Positions 6,324-12,873 of a stretch of DNA of 12,873 bases are shown here, in pieces. Made by a program: the position numbers and the translations under genes. Source of the DNA: Pseudomonas sp. (GTDB lineage: Bacteria; Pseudomonadota; Gammaproteobacteria; Pseudomonadales; Pseudomonadaceae); the NCBI GenBank assembly GCA_030654635.1, contig JAURXE010000644.1:1-12873 (forward strand), in the 5' to 3' direction. Numbering within the stretch: the first letter of the stretch is position 1; each line of letters begins with the position of its first letter. The notes under the pieces are model-generated. The model had not been told where the DNA came from, did no database searches, and saw only the letters and a list, made by a program, of their open reading frames with translations.

Positions 6324-9068
6324 TTAAACGCTGGCTTGGGTTTCGTTGAGCAGACGTTCTATTGCGGCATCCAGCTCATCGAGCGCCGCGCTTGCTGCGG
6401 GTGAGTTTTGCTTGAGCAGGCTCTCGCAGTGCTGACAACTGGCGCGCAGTTGCGGCACCCCGCAGTACCGGGTGGCGCCGTGCAGGCGGTGTACCCGTTC
6501 CAGTAGCGCCTCGCGGGCGTTATTGGCGCGCGCTTCTTGCAACGTCATACGGTCATTTGCCAGTGAGCCAAGCAGCATGCTGAGCATGTCAGCGGCCAAG
6601 TCGGCTTTGCCGGCGGCCAGTTGCAGGCCTTCGGCATGATCGAGCACGCTGAGGTTGATGGCGCGTTCGGCATTGTCGCGCTGGCTTGGTGGGGCATAGT
6701 GGCGCAGCGCCAAACCTGTCCACTTGAGTACCACTTGCGCCAGTTGTCGCTCGTTGATCGGTTTGGTCAGGTAATCGTCCAGGCCGCTTTGTAGCAAGGC
6801 GTGTTTTTCGTTGGCCAGGGCGTGGGCGGTGAGCGCGATGATCGGCAGGTGTTGGCGAGCAAGCTCGGCTTCCCATTGACGAATGGCCTGGGTCGTTTGC
6901 CGGCCATCCATGCCGGGCATCTGCACGTCCATAAACACCAGGTCGTAGTTGTGCAGCTTCACCGCATCCAGCGCGGCGTAGCCACTGTCGACGGCATCCA
7001 CCTGGGCGCCCTGATCTTCGAGTAGGGTTTTGACCAGTAGCAGGTTGGCCGGATTGTCATCCACGCAGAGTAGATAGGGTGCGCGGGTGGCTTGTGGTTG
7101 CAGGCTGTCGGCCTGCAGTGGGCCGATCAACTCGCTCAGAGTGCGTTGCAGTTTGCGCGTGCAGGCGGGCTTGGCCTGGATGCAAAAGTGCGCATCCGGT
7201 AAGCCTTGGTGGAACAGCGTTTGTTCGGTGGTGGGCGACAGCAGCAGCACCTTGCAGTCCAGTCGATCGAGTTCCCAGAGTCGCGCCAGTAAACGCTGGG
7301 GTGGCAGCTCCTGGGCGGTGACGCCGAGCACCGCCAGATGGATCGGCGTCGCACTGAATTGCTGTTGTTTGACCGCCGCTAGCAAGCTGTCGAGGGTGCT
7401 GAAGGGCTGGACTATCAGGCCGCAGTCTTCCAGTTGGTGTTGCAGCGCCTGGCGGGCCAGTTCGTGGCTTTCCAAGATGGCTACCGGCTGACCGAGCAGT
7501 GGCGCGCGTGGCAGATCTTCGCTGTCGTCGCGGGTCTTGGGCAGGCTGAGACTGACCCAAAACTCCGAGCCCTCGCCGGGAGTGCTGGCGACGCCGATTT
7601 CGCCACCCATTTGCTCGATCAGACGTTTGGAGATGACCAGCCCAAGGCCGGTGCCGCCCGATTCGCGGGTCAGTGAGTTGTCCGCCTGGCTAAAGGCCTG
7701 AAACAAAGCGCGTAGGTCTTCATCGGAGAGGCCGATGCCGCTGTCTTGCACGCTGATGCGCAGCTGCACGTGTTCGTCGCTCTCGTCCTCAAGCATGGCG
7801 CGGGCGATGATCGTGCCCTCACGGGTGAATTTAATCGCGTTGCTGACCAGATTGGTGAGGATCTGCTTGAGTCGCTGCGGGTCGCCGATCAGGGTCATGG
7901 GCGTGTCGCGATAGACCAGGCTGAGCAGCTCCAGTTGTTTGGCGTGGGCGGCCGGGGCGAGCAGAGTGAGGGTGTCTTGCAGTAAATCGCGCAGGTTAAA
8001 GGGGATATTTTCCAGTACCAGTTTGCCGGCTTCGATTTTAGAGAAATCGAGGATCTCGTTGATGATCCCCAGTAGGGTGTCGGCCGACTGATTAATGGTG
8101 TCCAGATAGTCTTGCTGGCGCGGGCTAAGATCGCTTTTTTGCAGCAGATTGGTGAAGCCGATGATGCCGTTCAGTGGGGTGCGAATCTCGTGACTCATAT
8201 TGGCAAGAAATTCCGACTTGAGCCGGCTGTTCTCCAGTGCTTCTTTGCGGGCCATATCCAGTTCGATGTTCTGGATCTCGATGGTCTCCAAATTCTGCTG
8301 CACGTCTTCGGTGGCTTGGTCGACGCTGTGTTGCAGTTCTTCCTGGGCGTTTTGCAGCGCTTCGGCCATGCGGTTGATGCCGGCGGCGAGCTGGTCTAAT
8401 TCATGGCTGCCGAGGGGTTCAAGGCGGGTTTCGAGGTGGCCGTCTTTGAGGCGCGCCACGCTCTGCTTGATTTTATACAGTGGAACATTGATCGCCCGGC
8501 TCAGGCGCGAGGCTATCAGCGCGGTGCCGATCAGCCCGGCCAGAATTAACAGCATGCTGGTCAGCAGGCTGCGGTAGCCGCGCAGTAGGGTGCTGTCGTG
8601 GGACAGTTCGAGATCGACCCAGCCGAGCAGTTGTGGGTCCTCGCCGACGGGTAATTCTGCGGCGTGGCGGCGTGGGCTGAAAACCGGCAACAAGAAGCGG
8701 GTGGCGGCATGGTTGCTGAGCACGCTCAGTTGTTTATTGCTGCTGCTGGGGGCCGGGTTGAGCATGTTCGGGCCGGCATGGGCGCGCAGGCTGCGTTGTG
8801 CATCGAGCAGTCGCACCGAGCGGGCGTCAGGTTGCTCCAACCCTTCATCGGCAATCCGTTCGAGCAACTGCGCGTCACTGTTTTGTAGTGCGGGCGCGGC
8901 CAAGGTGGCCAGTTGGGTGGCAATCATCTGTCCGCGTTGCTGTAGCTGGGTCTGCAAGTCCGACAGCTGGGTCCAGGTGTAATAACCGCCCAGACCCAAT
9001 GCCAGCAAGCTGCTGGGCAGCAGTGAGAGCAGTAATACCCGGCCTTTAATGCCAATTTCCTTGAACAC
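6324..9068 (-). CDS. gacS: Hybrid sensor histidine kinase GacS (BarA type)
   Basis: This membrane sensor phosphorylates the response regulator GacA, which drives the Rsm small RNAs and so controls secondary metabolism, biofilm and virulence traits in pseudomonads. The 914 residues contain a first membrane helix (about 10-30), a periplasmic region, a second helix (about 168-186), a HAMP linker (about 187-240) and a coiled coil (about 237-285). The HisKA domain has phospho-acceptor H293 (MSHEIRTPLNG). The ATPase domain has N-box SNAIKF (409-414), DSGIG and GGTGLGL. A degenerate receiver-like stretch (about 525-650) precedes the true receiver, which has D714 in FMDVQMPGMDG and K769 in LTKP. A C-terminal HPt domain has HRLHG (860-864, H860 the likely acceptor). 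Translation starts at GTG with AAGGAG 5 nt upstream. ldhA follows after 32 bp. Confidence 0.96.
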   Translation of the reverse strand: MFKEIGIKGRVLLLSLLPSSLLALGLGGYYTWTQLSDLQTQLQQRGQMIATQLATLAAPALQNSDAQLLERIADEGLEQPDARSVRLLDAQRSLRAHAGPNMLNPAPSSSNKQLSVLSNHAATRFLLPVFSPRRHAAELPVGEDPQLLGWVDLELSHDSTLLRGYRSLLTSMLLILAGLIGTALIASRLSRAINVPLYKIKQSVARLKDGHLETRLEPLGSHELDQLAAGINRMAEALQNAQEELQHSVDQATEDVQQNLETIEIQNIELDMARKEALENSRLKSEFLANMSHEIRTPLNGIIGFTNLLQKSDLSPRQQDYLDTINQSADTLLGIINEILDFSKIEAGKLVLENIPFNLRDLLQDTLTLLAPAAHAKQLELLSLVYRDTPMTLIGDPQRLKQILTNLVSNAIKFTREGTIIARAMLEDESDEHVQLRISVQDSGIGLSDEDLRALFQAFSQADNSLTRESGGTGLGLVISKRLIEQMGGEIGVASTPGEGSEFWVSLSLPKTRDDSEDLPRAPLLGQPVAILESHELARQALQHQLEDCGLIVQPFSTLDSLLAAVKQQQFSATPIHLAVLGVTAQELPPQRLLARLWELDRLDCKVLLLSPTTEQTLFHQGLPDAHFCIQAKPACTRKLQRTLSELIGPLQADSLQPQATRAPYLLCVDDNPANLLLVKTLLEDQGAQVDAVDSGYAALDAVKLHNYDLVFMDVQMPGMDGRQTTQAIRQWEAELARQHLPIIALTAHALANEKHALLQSGLDDYLTKPINERQLAQVVLKWTGLALRHYAPPSQRDNAERAINLSVLDHAEGLQLAAGKADLAADMLSMLLGSLANDRMTLQEARANNAREALLERVHRLHGATRYCGVPQLRASCQHCESLLKQNSPAASAALDELDAAIERLLNETQASV

Positions 9069-9073
9069 CTGAA

Positions 9074-9079
9074 CTCCTT
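9074..9079 (-). promoter_or_regulatory. gacS ribosome binding site deciding a GTG start
   Basis: A full AAGGAG (9079-9074) lies 5 nt before the GTG at 9068-9066. It fixes the start at a GTG giving MFKEIGIKG, the expected GacS N-terminus. I see no ATG as well placed. Confidence 0.75.
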
Positions 9080-9082
9080 GGT

Positions 9083-9095
9083 TTTAACGGTTAAA
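9083..9095. repeat. 13-bp palindrome upstream of gacS
   Basis: TTTAAC, one central base and GTTAAA form a perfect inverted repeat 3 bp upstream of the gacS Shine-Dalgarno. It could be an operator or a small RNA hairpin; no binding protein is assigned. Confidence 0.4.
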
Positions 9096-9216
9096 GCTGA
9101 TCTGGGTGGCAGTGTAACCCTTGCTTTTGCTGCAGTAACAGGTGCGACCACGGGGCCTTAACCGACTGAAACACACTTGGTGTTTGGCGGTAATAGGGGG
9201 CGTGACGGTTTGCCGT

Positions 9217-9232
9217 TATCATAGGCGCCTAT
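9217..9232 (+). promoter_or_regulatory. Candidate cysM -10 element overlapping a perfect palindrome
   Basis: TATCAT (9217-9222) matches the -10 consensus at five of six positions and lies 36 bp before the cysM ATG. The perfect 12-bp palindrome ATAGGCGCCTAT (9221-9232) overlaps its last two bases, so it would cover the transcription start. No good -35 is present 16-18 bp upstream, so the promoter may depend on an activator or the -10 may be wrong. A small inverted repeat, ACGG-TTTG-CCGT (9205-9216), lies just before it. Confidence 0.35.
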
Positions 9233-9258
9233 TTCTGCCGTGCGGATTGCTTTGCGCC

Positions 9259-10215
9259 ATGACCTTGCTGCTTGCTACTGACCAATTTCCGACCATCGCC
9301 GATTACATTGGCCAGACTCCGCTGGTGCGCCTGCAGCGTTTGCCGGGGGTGACCACTAATACCTTGCTGGTCAAACTCGAAGGTAATAATCCGGCCGGCT
9401 CGGTGAAAGACCGCCCGGCCTTGTCGATGATTACCCGGGCTGAACTGAGTGGCGCCATAGCCCCCGGCGACACCCTGATTGAAGCCACCTCGGGGAATAC
9501 CGGGATTGCCTTGGCGATGGTCGCTGCAATCAAAGGCTACCCGATGGTGCTGATCATGCCGGCCAACTCGACCGCCGAGCGCAAGGCGGCGATGACCGCC
9601 TATGGTGCCCAGTTGATTCTGGTCGAGAGCATGGAGGCCGCCCGCGACCTGGCCTTGCAGATGCAAGCCGAGGGGCGTGGCAAGGTGCTGGATCAGTTTG
9701 CCAATCGCGATAATCCCGAGGCCCATTATCTGGGTACCGGGCCGGAAATCTGGCAGCAGAGTCACGGACGGATTACCCACTTTATTAGTTCGATGGGCAC
9801 CACCGGTACCATCATGGGCGTGTCGCGCTACCTGAAAGAGCAGAACCCGGCGGTACAGATTGTCGGCTTGCAGCCCGAAGACGGTGCCTCGATTGCCGGC
9901 ATTCGCCGTTGGCCCACTGAGTATTTGCCGCAGATCTATCAAGCCGAACGGGTTGATCGAATTATCGACATGGCCCAGCTCGAAGCCGAAAACGTGATGC
10001 GCCGGCTGGCTCGCGAAGAGGGCATCTTCTGTGGAGTCTCCTCCGGCGGTGCCGTCGCGGCGATGCTGCGGCTGTCGGCTGAAGTTGAAAACGCCGTGCT
10101 GGTGGCAATCATCTGTGATCGTGGCGACCGTTATCTGTCCACCGGCATCTATGATGAAACCCATGCTGAGTCGCCAGCCCAGTCCAATGCATCGTCGCTT
10201 ATTGAGCAACCCTAA
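9259..10215 (+). CDS. cysM: Cysteine synthase B (O-acetylserine sulfhydrylase B)
   Basis: This cytoplasmic PLP enzyme makes cysteine from O-acetylserine and sulfide; the B isozyme can also use thiosulfate. The ATG at 9259 gives 318 aa starting [25 protein letters not shown], which aligns with known CysM starts; the frame stays open 39 codons further upstream, but that stretch shows no family similarity. PLP-binding K50 is in [10 protein letters not shown]. The substrate-binding TSGNTG is at 77-82 and the phosphate-binding GTTGT at 180-184. CGVSSGG (258-264) holds the serine that contacts the pyridine nitrogen. [14 protein letters not shown] and the KEQNP region fit CysM rather than CysK. The C-terminal tail after about residue 300 is low in recognisable motifs. 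The Shine-Dalgarno is weak. The gene is divergent from gacS and lies 2 bp upstream of rlmD. Confidence 0.95.
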   Translation: MTLLLATDQFPTIADYIGQTPLVRLQRLPGVTTNTLLVKLEGNNPAGSVKDRPALSMITRAELSGAIAPGDTLIEATSGNTGIALAMVAAIKGYPMVLIMPANSTAERKAAMTAYGAQLILVESMEAARDLALQMQAEGRGKVLDQFANRDNPEAHYLGTGPEIWQQSHGRITHFISSMGTTGTIMGVSRYLKEQNPAVQIVGLQPEDGASIAGIRRWPTEYLPQIYQAERVDRIIDMAQLEAENVMRRLAREEGIFCGVSSGGAVAAMLRLSAEVENAVLVAIICDRGDRYLSTGIYDETHAESPAQSNASSLIEQP

Positions 10216-10217
10216 AC

Positions 10218-11570
10218 ATGGCTAAGAAAGAGCTGAACCTGCGCTTCCAACCCAGTGGCGGCGTGCGTGCGGCATCCTTGCCGACCGGCAAAAAACAACG
10301 CCTGACGATTGAGCGACTGGCCAATGATGGCCGCGGCATTGCCTTTGTTGAGGGTCGTACCTGGTTCGTCTCGGGCGCCTTGCCCGATGAGCAGGTGGAA
10401 GCACGGGTGCTCAGCGCCCGGAGTCAGGTGGTCGAGGCGCGTGCCGAGCGCATTCTTAGCGCCGCCCCGCTGCGCCGCCCCGAGCCCTGCGCTCATGCCA
10501 AGACTTGTGGCGGTTGTACCTTGCAACACTTGCCGCATAGCGAGCAGTTGGCGCTCAAACAACGCACCCTGGCCGAGCAGTTATTGCGGGTCGCCGGCCT
10601 GGTGCCGGAAGAATGGGCGGCGCCTTTGGTCGGTCCCGAGTTTGGTTATCGTCGGCGGGCGCGGATTGCCGTGCGCTGGGATCCAAAGGCCCGGCAGCTG
10701 CAGGTCGGTTTTCGCGCCGCGGCCAGCCAGGATATTGTCGCCATCAGCGATTGTCTGGTGCTGGTACAGCCCTTGCAATCGATCCTGCGCGCTTTGCCGC
10801 AGGCGCTGCGTAGCTTGAGTAAGCCGCAGGCGCTGGGCCATGTTGAGCTGTTTAATGGCACGGCCAGCGCGGTGTTGGTGCGTCATACCGCTGTCTTGGT
10901 GGAGGAAGACCTGGCTCGCCTGCAGGCTTTTTGCGCAGAGCACGATGCTCAGCTCTGGCTGCAGGGCGTGGATGATCCGCAGCCGATGCCGGCCGGGCAA
11001 AGCTTGGGTTTTGCTCTGGATACTTGGAACTTGCAACTGGCCTACCGGCCTGGCGATTTTGTTCAGGTTAACGGGCCGGTGAATGAGGCGATGATCGCCC
11101 AGGCGCTGGATTGGTTGGCGCCGCAAGCGGATGAGCGGGTGCTGGATTTGTTCTGTGGCCTGGGCAACTTTGCCTTGCCATTGGCCCAGCGAGTGCGCGA
11201 GGTTGTGGCCGTTGAAGGCGTGGCGGCAATGGTCGAGCGGGCCAAGCTAAACGCCAGTAACAATGGCTTGGCTAATCTGCAGTTTTATCAGGCCGACTTG
11301 GCCGAGTCGGTGGCCAAGGGCGCTTGGGGTGCCGAGGCCTTTGCCGCAGTGCTGCTCGACCCGCCGCGTGATGGTGCTTGGCACGCCGTGCAACAAATGG
11401 CCGCCAGCGGTGCCCAACGGGTGTTGTATGTGTCCTGTAACCCGGCGACCTTGGCCCGCGATGCGGCGGAGCTGGTGCGTCAGGGCTACCGGCTCAAACG
11501 TGCCGGGATTCTCGATATGTTTCCGCAAACTGCGCATGTCGAGGCGATGGCGTTATTCGAGGCGAGCTAG
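10218..11570 (+). CDS. rlmD: 23S rRNA (uracil1939-C5)-methyltransferase RlmD
   Basis: This enzyme (formerly RumA) transfers a methyl group from SAM to C5 of U1939 in 23S rRNA. It has 450 residues. An N-terminal TRAM-type OB fold (about 25-80) is followed by the [4Fe-4S] cysteines C91, C97, C100 ([10 protein letters not shown]) and C179. The C-terminal Rossmann methyltransferase has the SAM loop [14 protein letters not shown] (310-323), LDPPRDG (380-386) and the nucleophile C407 in [13 protein letters not shown]442 in the final HVEAM motif is the expected general base. RlmD rather than RlmC or TrmA is favoured by the Fe-S cysteine motif, the length and the cysM-rlmD-relA neighbourhood. The start is 2 bp past the cysM stop and the ribosome binding site is weak, so translational coupling to cysM is likely. 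Confidence 0.95.
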   Translation: MAKKELNLRFQPSGGVRAASLPTGKKQRLTIERLANDGRGIAFVEGRTWFVSGALPDEQVEARVLSARSQVVEARAERILSAAPLRRPEPCAHAKTCGGCTLQHLPHSEQLALKQRTLAEQLLRVAGLVPEEWAAPLVGPEFGYRRRARIAVRWDPKARQLQVGFRAAASQDIVAISDCLVLVQPLQSILRALPQALRSLSKPQALGHVELFNGTASAVLVRHTAVLVEEDLARLQAFCAEHDAQLWLQGVDDPQPMPAGQSLGFALDTWNLQLAYRPGDFVQVNGPVNEAMIAQALDWLAPQADERVLDLFCGLGNFALPLAQRVREVVAVEGVAAMVERAKLNASNNGLANLQFYQADLAESVAKGAWGAEAFAAVLLDPPRDGAWHAVQQMAASGAQRVLYVSCNPATLARDAAELVRQGYRLKRAGILDMFPQTAHVEAMALFEAS

Positions 11571-11572
11571 GA

Positions 11573-11604
11573 CGCTCGCTTAATCCGGCCGACTCAAGCG
11601 AGTG
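11573..11604 (+). other. Hairpin after rlmD
   Basis: CTCGCTT (11575-11581) pairs with AAGCGAG (11596-11602), extended by a G-T and a C-G pair to 9 bp, across a 14-nt loop containing CGGCCG. It begins 2 bp after the rlmD stop. There is no T tract, so it is not a standard intrinsic terminator; it may slow read-through or protect the cysM-rlmD mRNA end. A second, GC-only 5-bp hairpin (11623-11627 with 11637-11641) follows. Confidence 0.35.
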
Positions 11605-11629
11605 GGCCGCGGATGGTATTGGGGGGCTA

Positions 11630-11656
11630 ATGATGCGCCCCGATCAGCAAGGGTAA
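11630..11656 (+). CDS. Possible eight-codon leader ORF in front of relA
   Basis: The ATG at 11630 opens an ORF encoding MMRPDQQG, ending with TAA at 11654-11656, 6 nt before the relA start. A run of six G at 11621-11626 could act as its ribosome binding site. The relA Shine-Dalgarno AAGGG (11649-11653) lies inside its last codons, so termination here could feed re-initiation at relA. An ORF this short can easily arise by chance; no family match can be made. Confidence 0.2.
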   Translation: MMRPDQQG

Positions 11657-11662
11657 GCAGCG

Positions 11663-12873
11663 ATGGTTCAGGTAAGAGCGCAACAGCCGATCAATGCCGA
11701 CGGCAGTATCAACCTTGAGAGCTGGTTGGACCATGTCCTCAGCCTCGATCCGGCGCTCGACCGCGCCGCCCTGCAAAGCGCCTGCGAGTTTGCCCGCGAG
11801 TCTGAGCAGCAAGCCAATGCGGCGAAAAATTTATGGGCCGAAGGCACCTCGAGTTTTCAGGTTGGTTTGGACATCGCGGTGATTCTGGCCGACCTCAAAC
11901 TCGATCAAGACTCTTTGGTGGCGGCGGTGATTTACCGTGGCGTGCGCGAGGGCAAAATTCCCCTGGCCGCGGTTCAGCAACGCTTCGGTCCGGTGGTCAG
12001 CAAGCTGATCGACGGTGTGCTGCGCATGGCCGCCATCAGCGCCAGTTTGAACCCGCGCGAATCCCTGGTGCTCGGCAGCCAGGTGCAGGTCGAGAACCTG
12101 CGCAAGATGCTGGTGGCCATGGTCGATGACGTGCGCGTGGCGCTGATCAAGCTGGCCGAGCGCACCTGTGCGATTCGCGCGATCAAAAATGCCCCGGATG
12201 AGAAGCGCCAGCGGGTGGCCCGCGAGGTGTTTGATATCTATGCACCGCTGGCCCATCGCTTAGGCATTGGCCATATCAAGTGGGAGCTGGAGGACCTGTC
12301 CTTTCGCTACCTGGAACCCGAGCAATACAAGCAAATTGCCAAGTTGCTGCACGAGCGCCGGCTGGATCGCGAGCAGTACATCAGCGAGGTAATGCAGCAG
12401 CTGCGTGGCGAGTTGGCGGCGGCCGGCATCCAGGCCGACATCAGCGGCCGCGCTAAGCACATTTATTCGATCTGGCGCAAAATGCAGCGCAAAGGCCTGG
12501 AGTTCAGCCAGATCTTTGACGTGCGCGCGCTACGGGTGCTGGTGCCGGCGGTGCGCGATTGCTACACCGCGCTGGGCATCGTGCACAGCCTGTGGCGGCA
12601 CGTGCCCAAAGAGTTCGACGACTACATCGCCAACCCCAAGGAGAACGGTTACCGCTCCTTGCACACTGCGGTGCTGGGCCCGGACGGCAAGGTCTTCGAG
12701 GTGCAAATCCGCACCAGCGACATGCACGAAGAAGCCGAGCTGGGGGTGTGCGCCCACTGGCGTTACAAGGGCACCGACGTCAAATCGGGTTCCAACCACT
12801 ACGAAGAGAAAATCTCGTGGTTGCGCCAGGTGCTGGAATGGCACGAGGAACTCGGCGACATCGGCGGTCTGGC
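11663..12873 (+). CDS. relA: (p)ppGpp synthetase RelA (partial, 3' end outside window)
   Basis: RelA binds ribosomes stalled with uncharged tRNA and makes (p)ppGpp from ATP and GTP/GDP, triggering the stringent response. The open frame from the ATG at 11663 has 403 codons to the window edge, roughly the first half of a protein of about 750 aa. It starts MVQVRAQQPINADGSINLE, as I recall for pseudomonad RelA. The N-terminal hydrolase-like region (to about 200) lacks the HD and ED residues of active Rel/SpoT: AVIYRGVREGK (88-98) stands where HDVVEDT would be. The synthetase domain has GRAKHIYSI (262-270), DVRALRV, ANPKENGYRSLHTAV (323-337) and EVQIRT. EFDD at 317-320 is the acidic motif of monofunctional RelA, as opposed to RxKD of bifunctional enzymes. 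AAGGG lies 9 nt upstream. The TGS and regulatory domains are beyond the edge. Confidence 0.97.
   Translation, partial: MVQVRAQQPINADGSINLESWLDHVLSLDPALDRAALQSACEFARESEQQANAAKNLWAEGTSSFQVGLDIAVILADLKLDQDSLVAAVIYRGVREGKIPLAAVQQRFGPVVSKLIDGVLRMAAISASLNPRESLVLGSQVQVENLRKMLVAMVDDVRVALIKLAERTCAIRAIKNAPDEKRQRVAREVFDIYAPLAHRLGIGHIKWELEDLSFRYLEPEQYKQIAKLLHERRLDREQYISEVMQQLRGELAAAGIQADISGRAKHIYSIWRKMQRKGLEFSQIFDVRALRVLVPAVRDCYTALGIVHSLWRHVPKEFDDYIANPKENGYRSLHTAVLGPDGKVFEVQIRTSDMHEEAELGVCAHWRYKGTDVKSGSNHYEEKISWLRQVLEWHEELGDIGGL

Noticed and set aside
6292..6324. 11-residue N-terminal extension of ldhA
   Set aside because: The shorter start has a Shine-Dalgarno at 8 nt and gives the canonical 329-aa MRIM start; the longer one touches the gacS stop codon.
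9142..9258. 39-residue N-terminal extension of cysM
   Set aside because: Known CysM proteins begin close to the [13 protein letters not shown] region. The extension has no similarity to the family and would cover the likely promoter and palindrome.
9229..10209. 326-codon open frame antisense to cysM
   Set aside because: Its product is rich in His, Gln and Gly with no domain, as expected for the complement of a coding frame. cysM explains the region fully.
1..12873. CRISPR array, tRNA/rRNA genes, insertion sequences, toxin-antitoxin or defence genes
   Set aside because: I saw no regularly spaced repeats, cloverleaf or rRNA-length sequence, transposase motifs or defence-type ORFs; every long frame is a housekeeping or regulatory gene or its shadow. 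The 12-nt 16S match is too short to be an rRNA fragment.

Overview
The window looks like core chromosome of a Pseudomonas-type gammaproteobacterium. The evidence is the near-complete agreement of several proteins with remembered pseudomonad forms: a 188-aa Dcd, a 364-aa ApbC, a 329-aa LdhA, a hybrid GacS and a RelA starting MVQVRA. The gene neighbourhood is also pseudomonad (gacS-ldhA next to cysM-rlmD-relA; metG divergent from apbC). I see no transposase, phage gene, CRISPR array, tRNA or rRNA gene, and no gene cluster of unknown function.

Layout. Bases 1-584 (minus) encode rsxA/rnfA, an Rnf/Rsx membrane subunit, complete except for the last base of its stop codon. Upstream on the same strand is metG (747-2795), separated by a strong hairpin that overlaps a plausible rsxA promoter. 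metG is divergent from apbC/mrp (2924-4018, plus), an Fe-S cluster carrier ATPase. A minus-strand cold-shock gene (4137-4346) converges on apbC, with a good intrinsic terminator between them. A 319-bp gene-free region (4347-4665) separates it from dcd (4666-5232, plus). A classical terminator (5248-5277) lies between dcd and the convergent gacS-ldhA pair (9068-5302, minus). gacS is divergent from a plus-strand series, cysM (9259-10215), rlmD (10218-11570) and relA (from 11663, cut by the window end).

How the genes relate. Most are housekeeping: methionyl-tRNA charging, dUTP precursor supply, Fe-S assembly, cysteine synthesis and 23S rRNA methylation. Two global regulators sit about 2.6 kb apart: GacS, which feeds the GacA/Rsm pathway, and RelA, the ribosome-linked (p)ppGpp synthetase. 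cysM and rlmD are 2 bp apart and probably co-transcribed. relA follows after 92 bp that hold hairpins and a tiny leader ORF.

The points most worth a second look are regulatory. One is a 12-nt match to the 3' end of 16S rRNA just upstream of the dcd ribosome binding site. Others are a perfect 12-bp palindrome at the cysM promoter, an eight-codon ORF abutting relA, a 13-bp palindrome in front of gacS, and a degenerate receiver-like domain inside GacS. I found no convincing undescribed multi-gene system.
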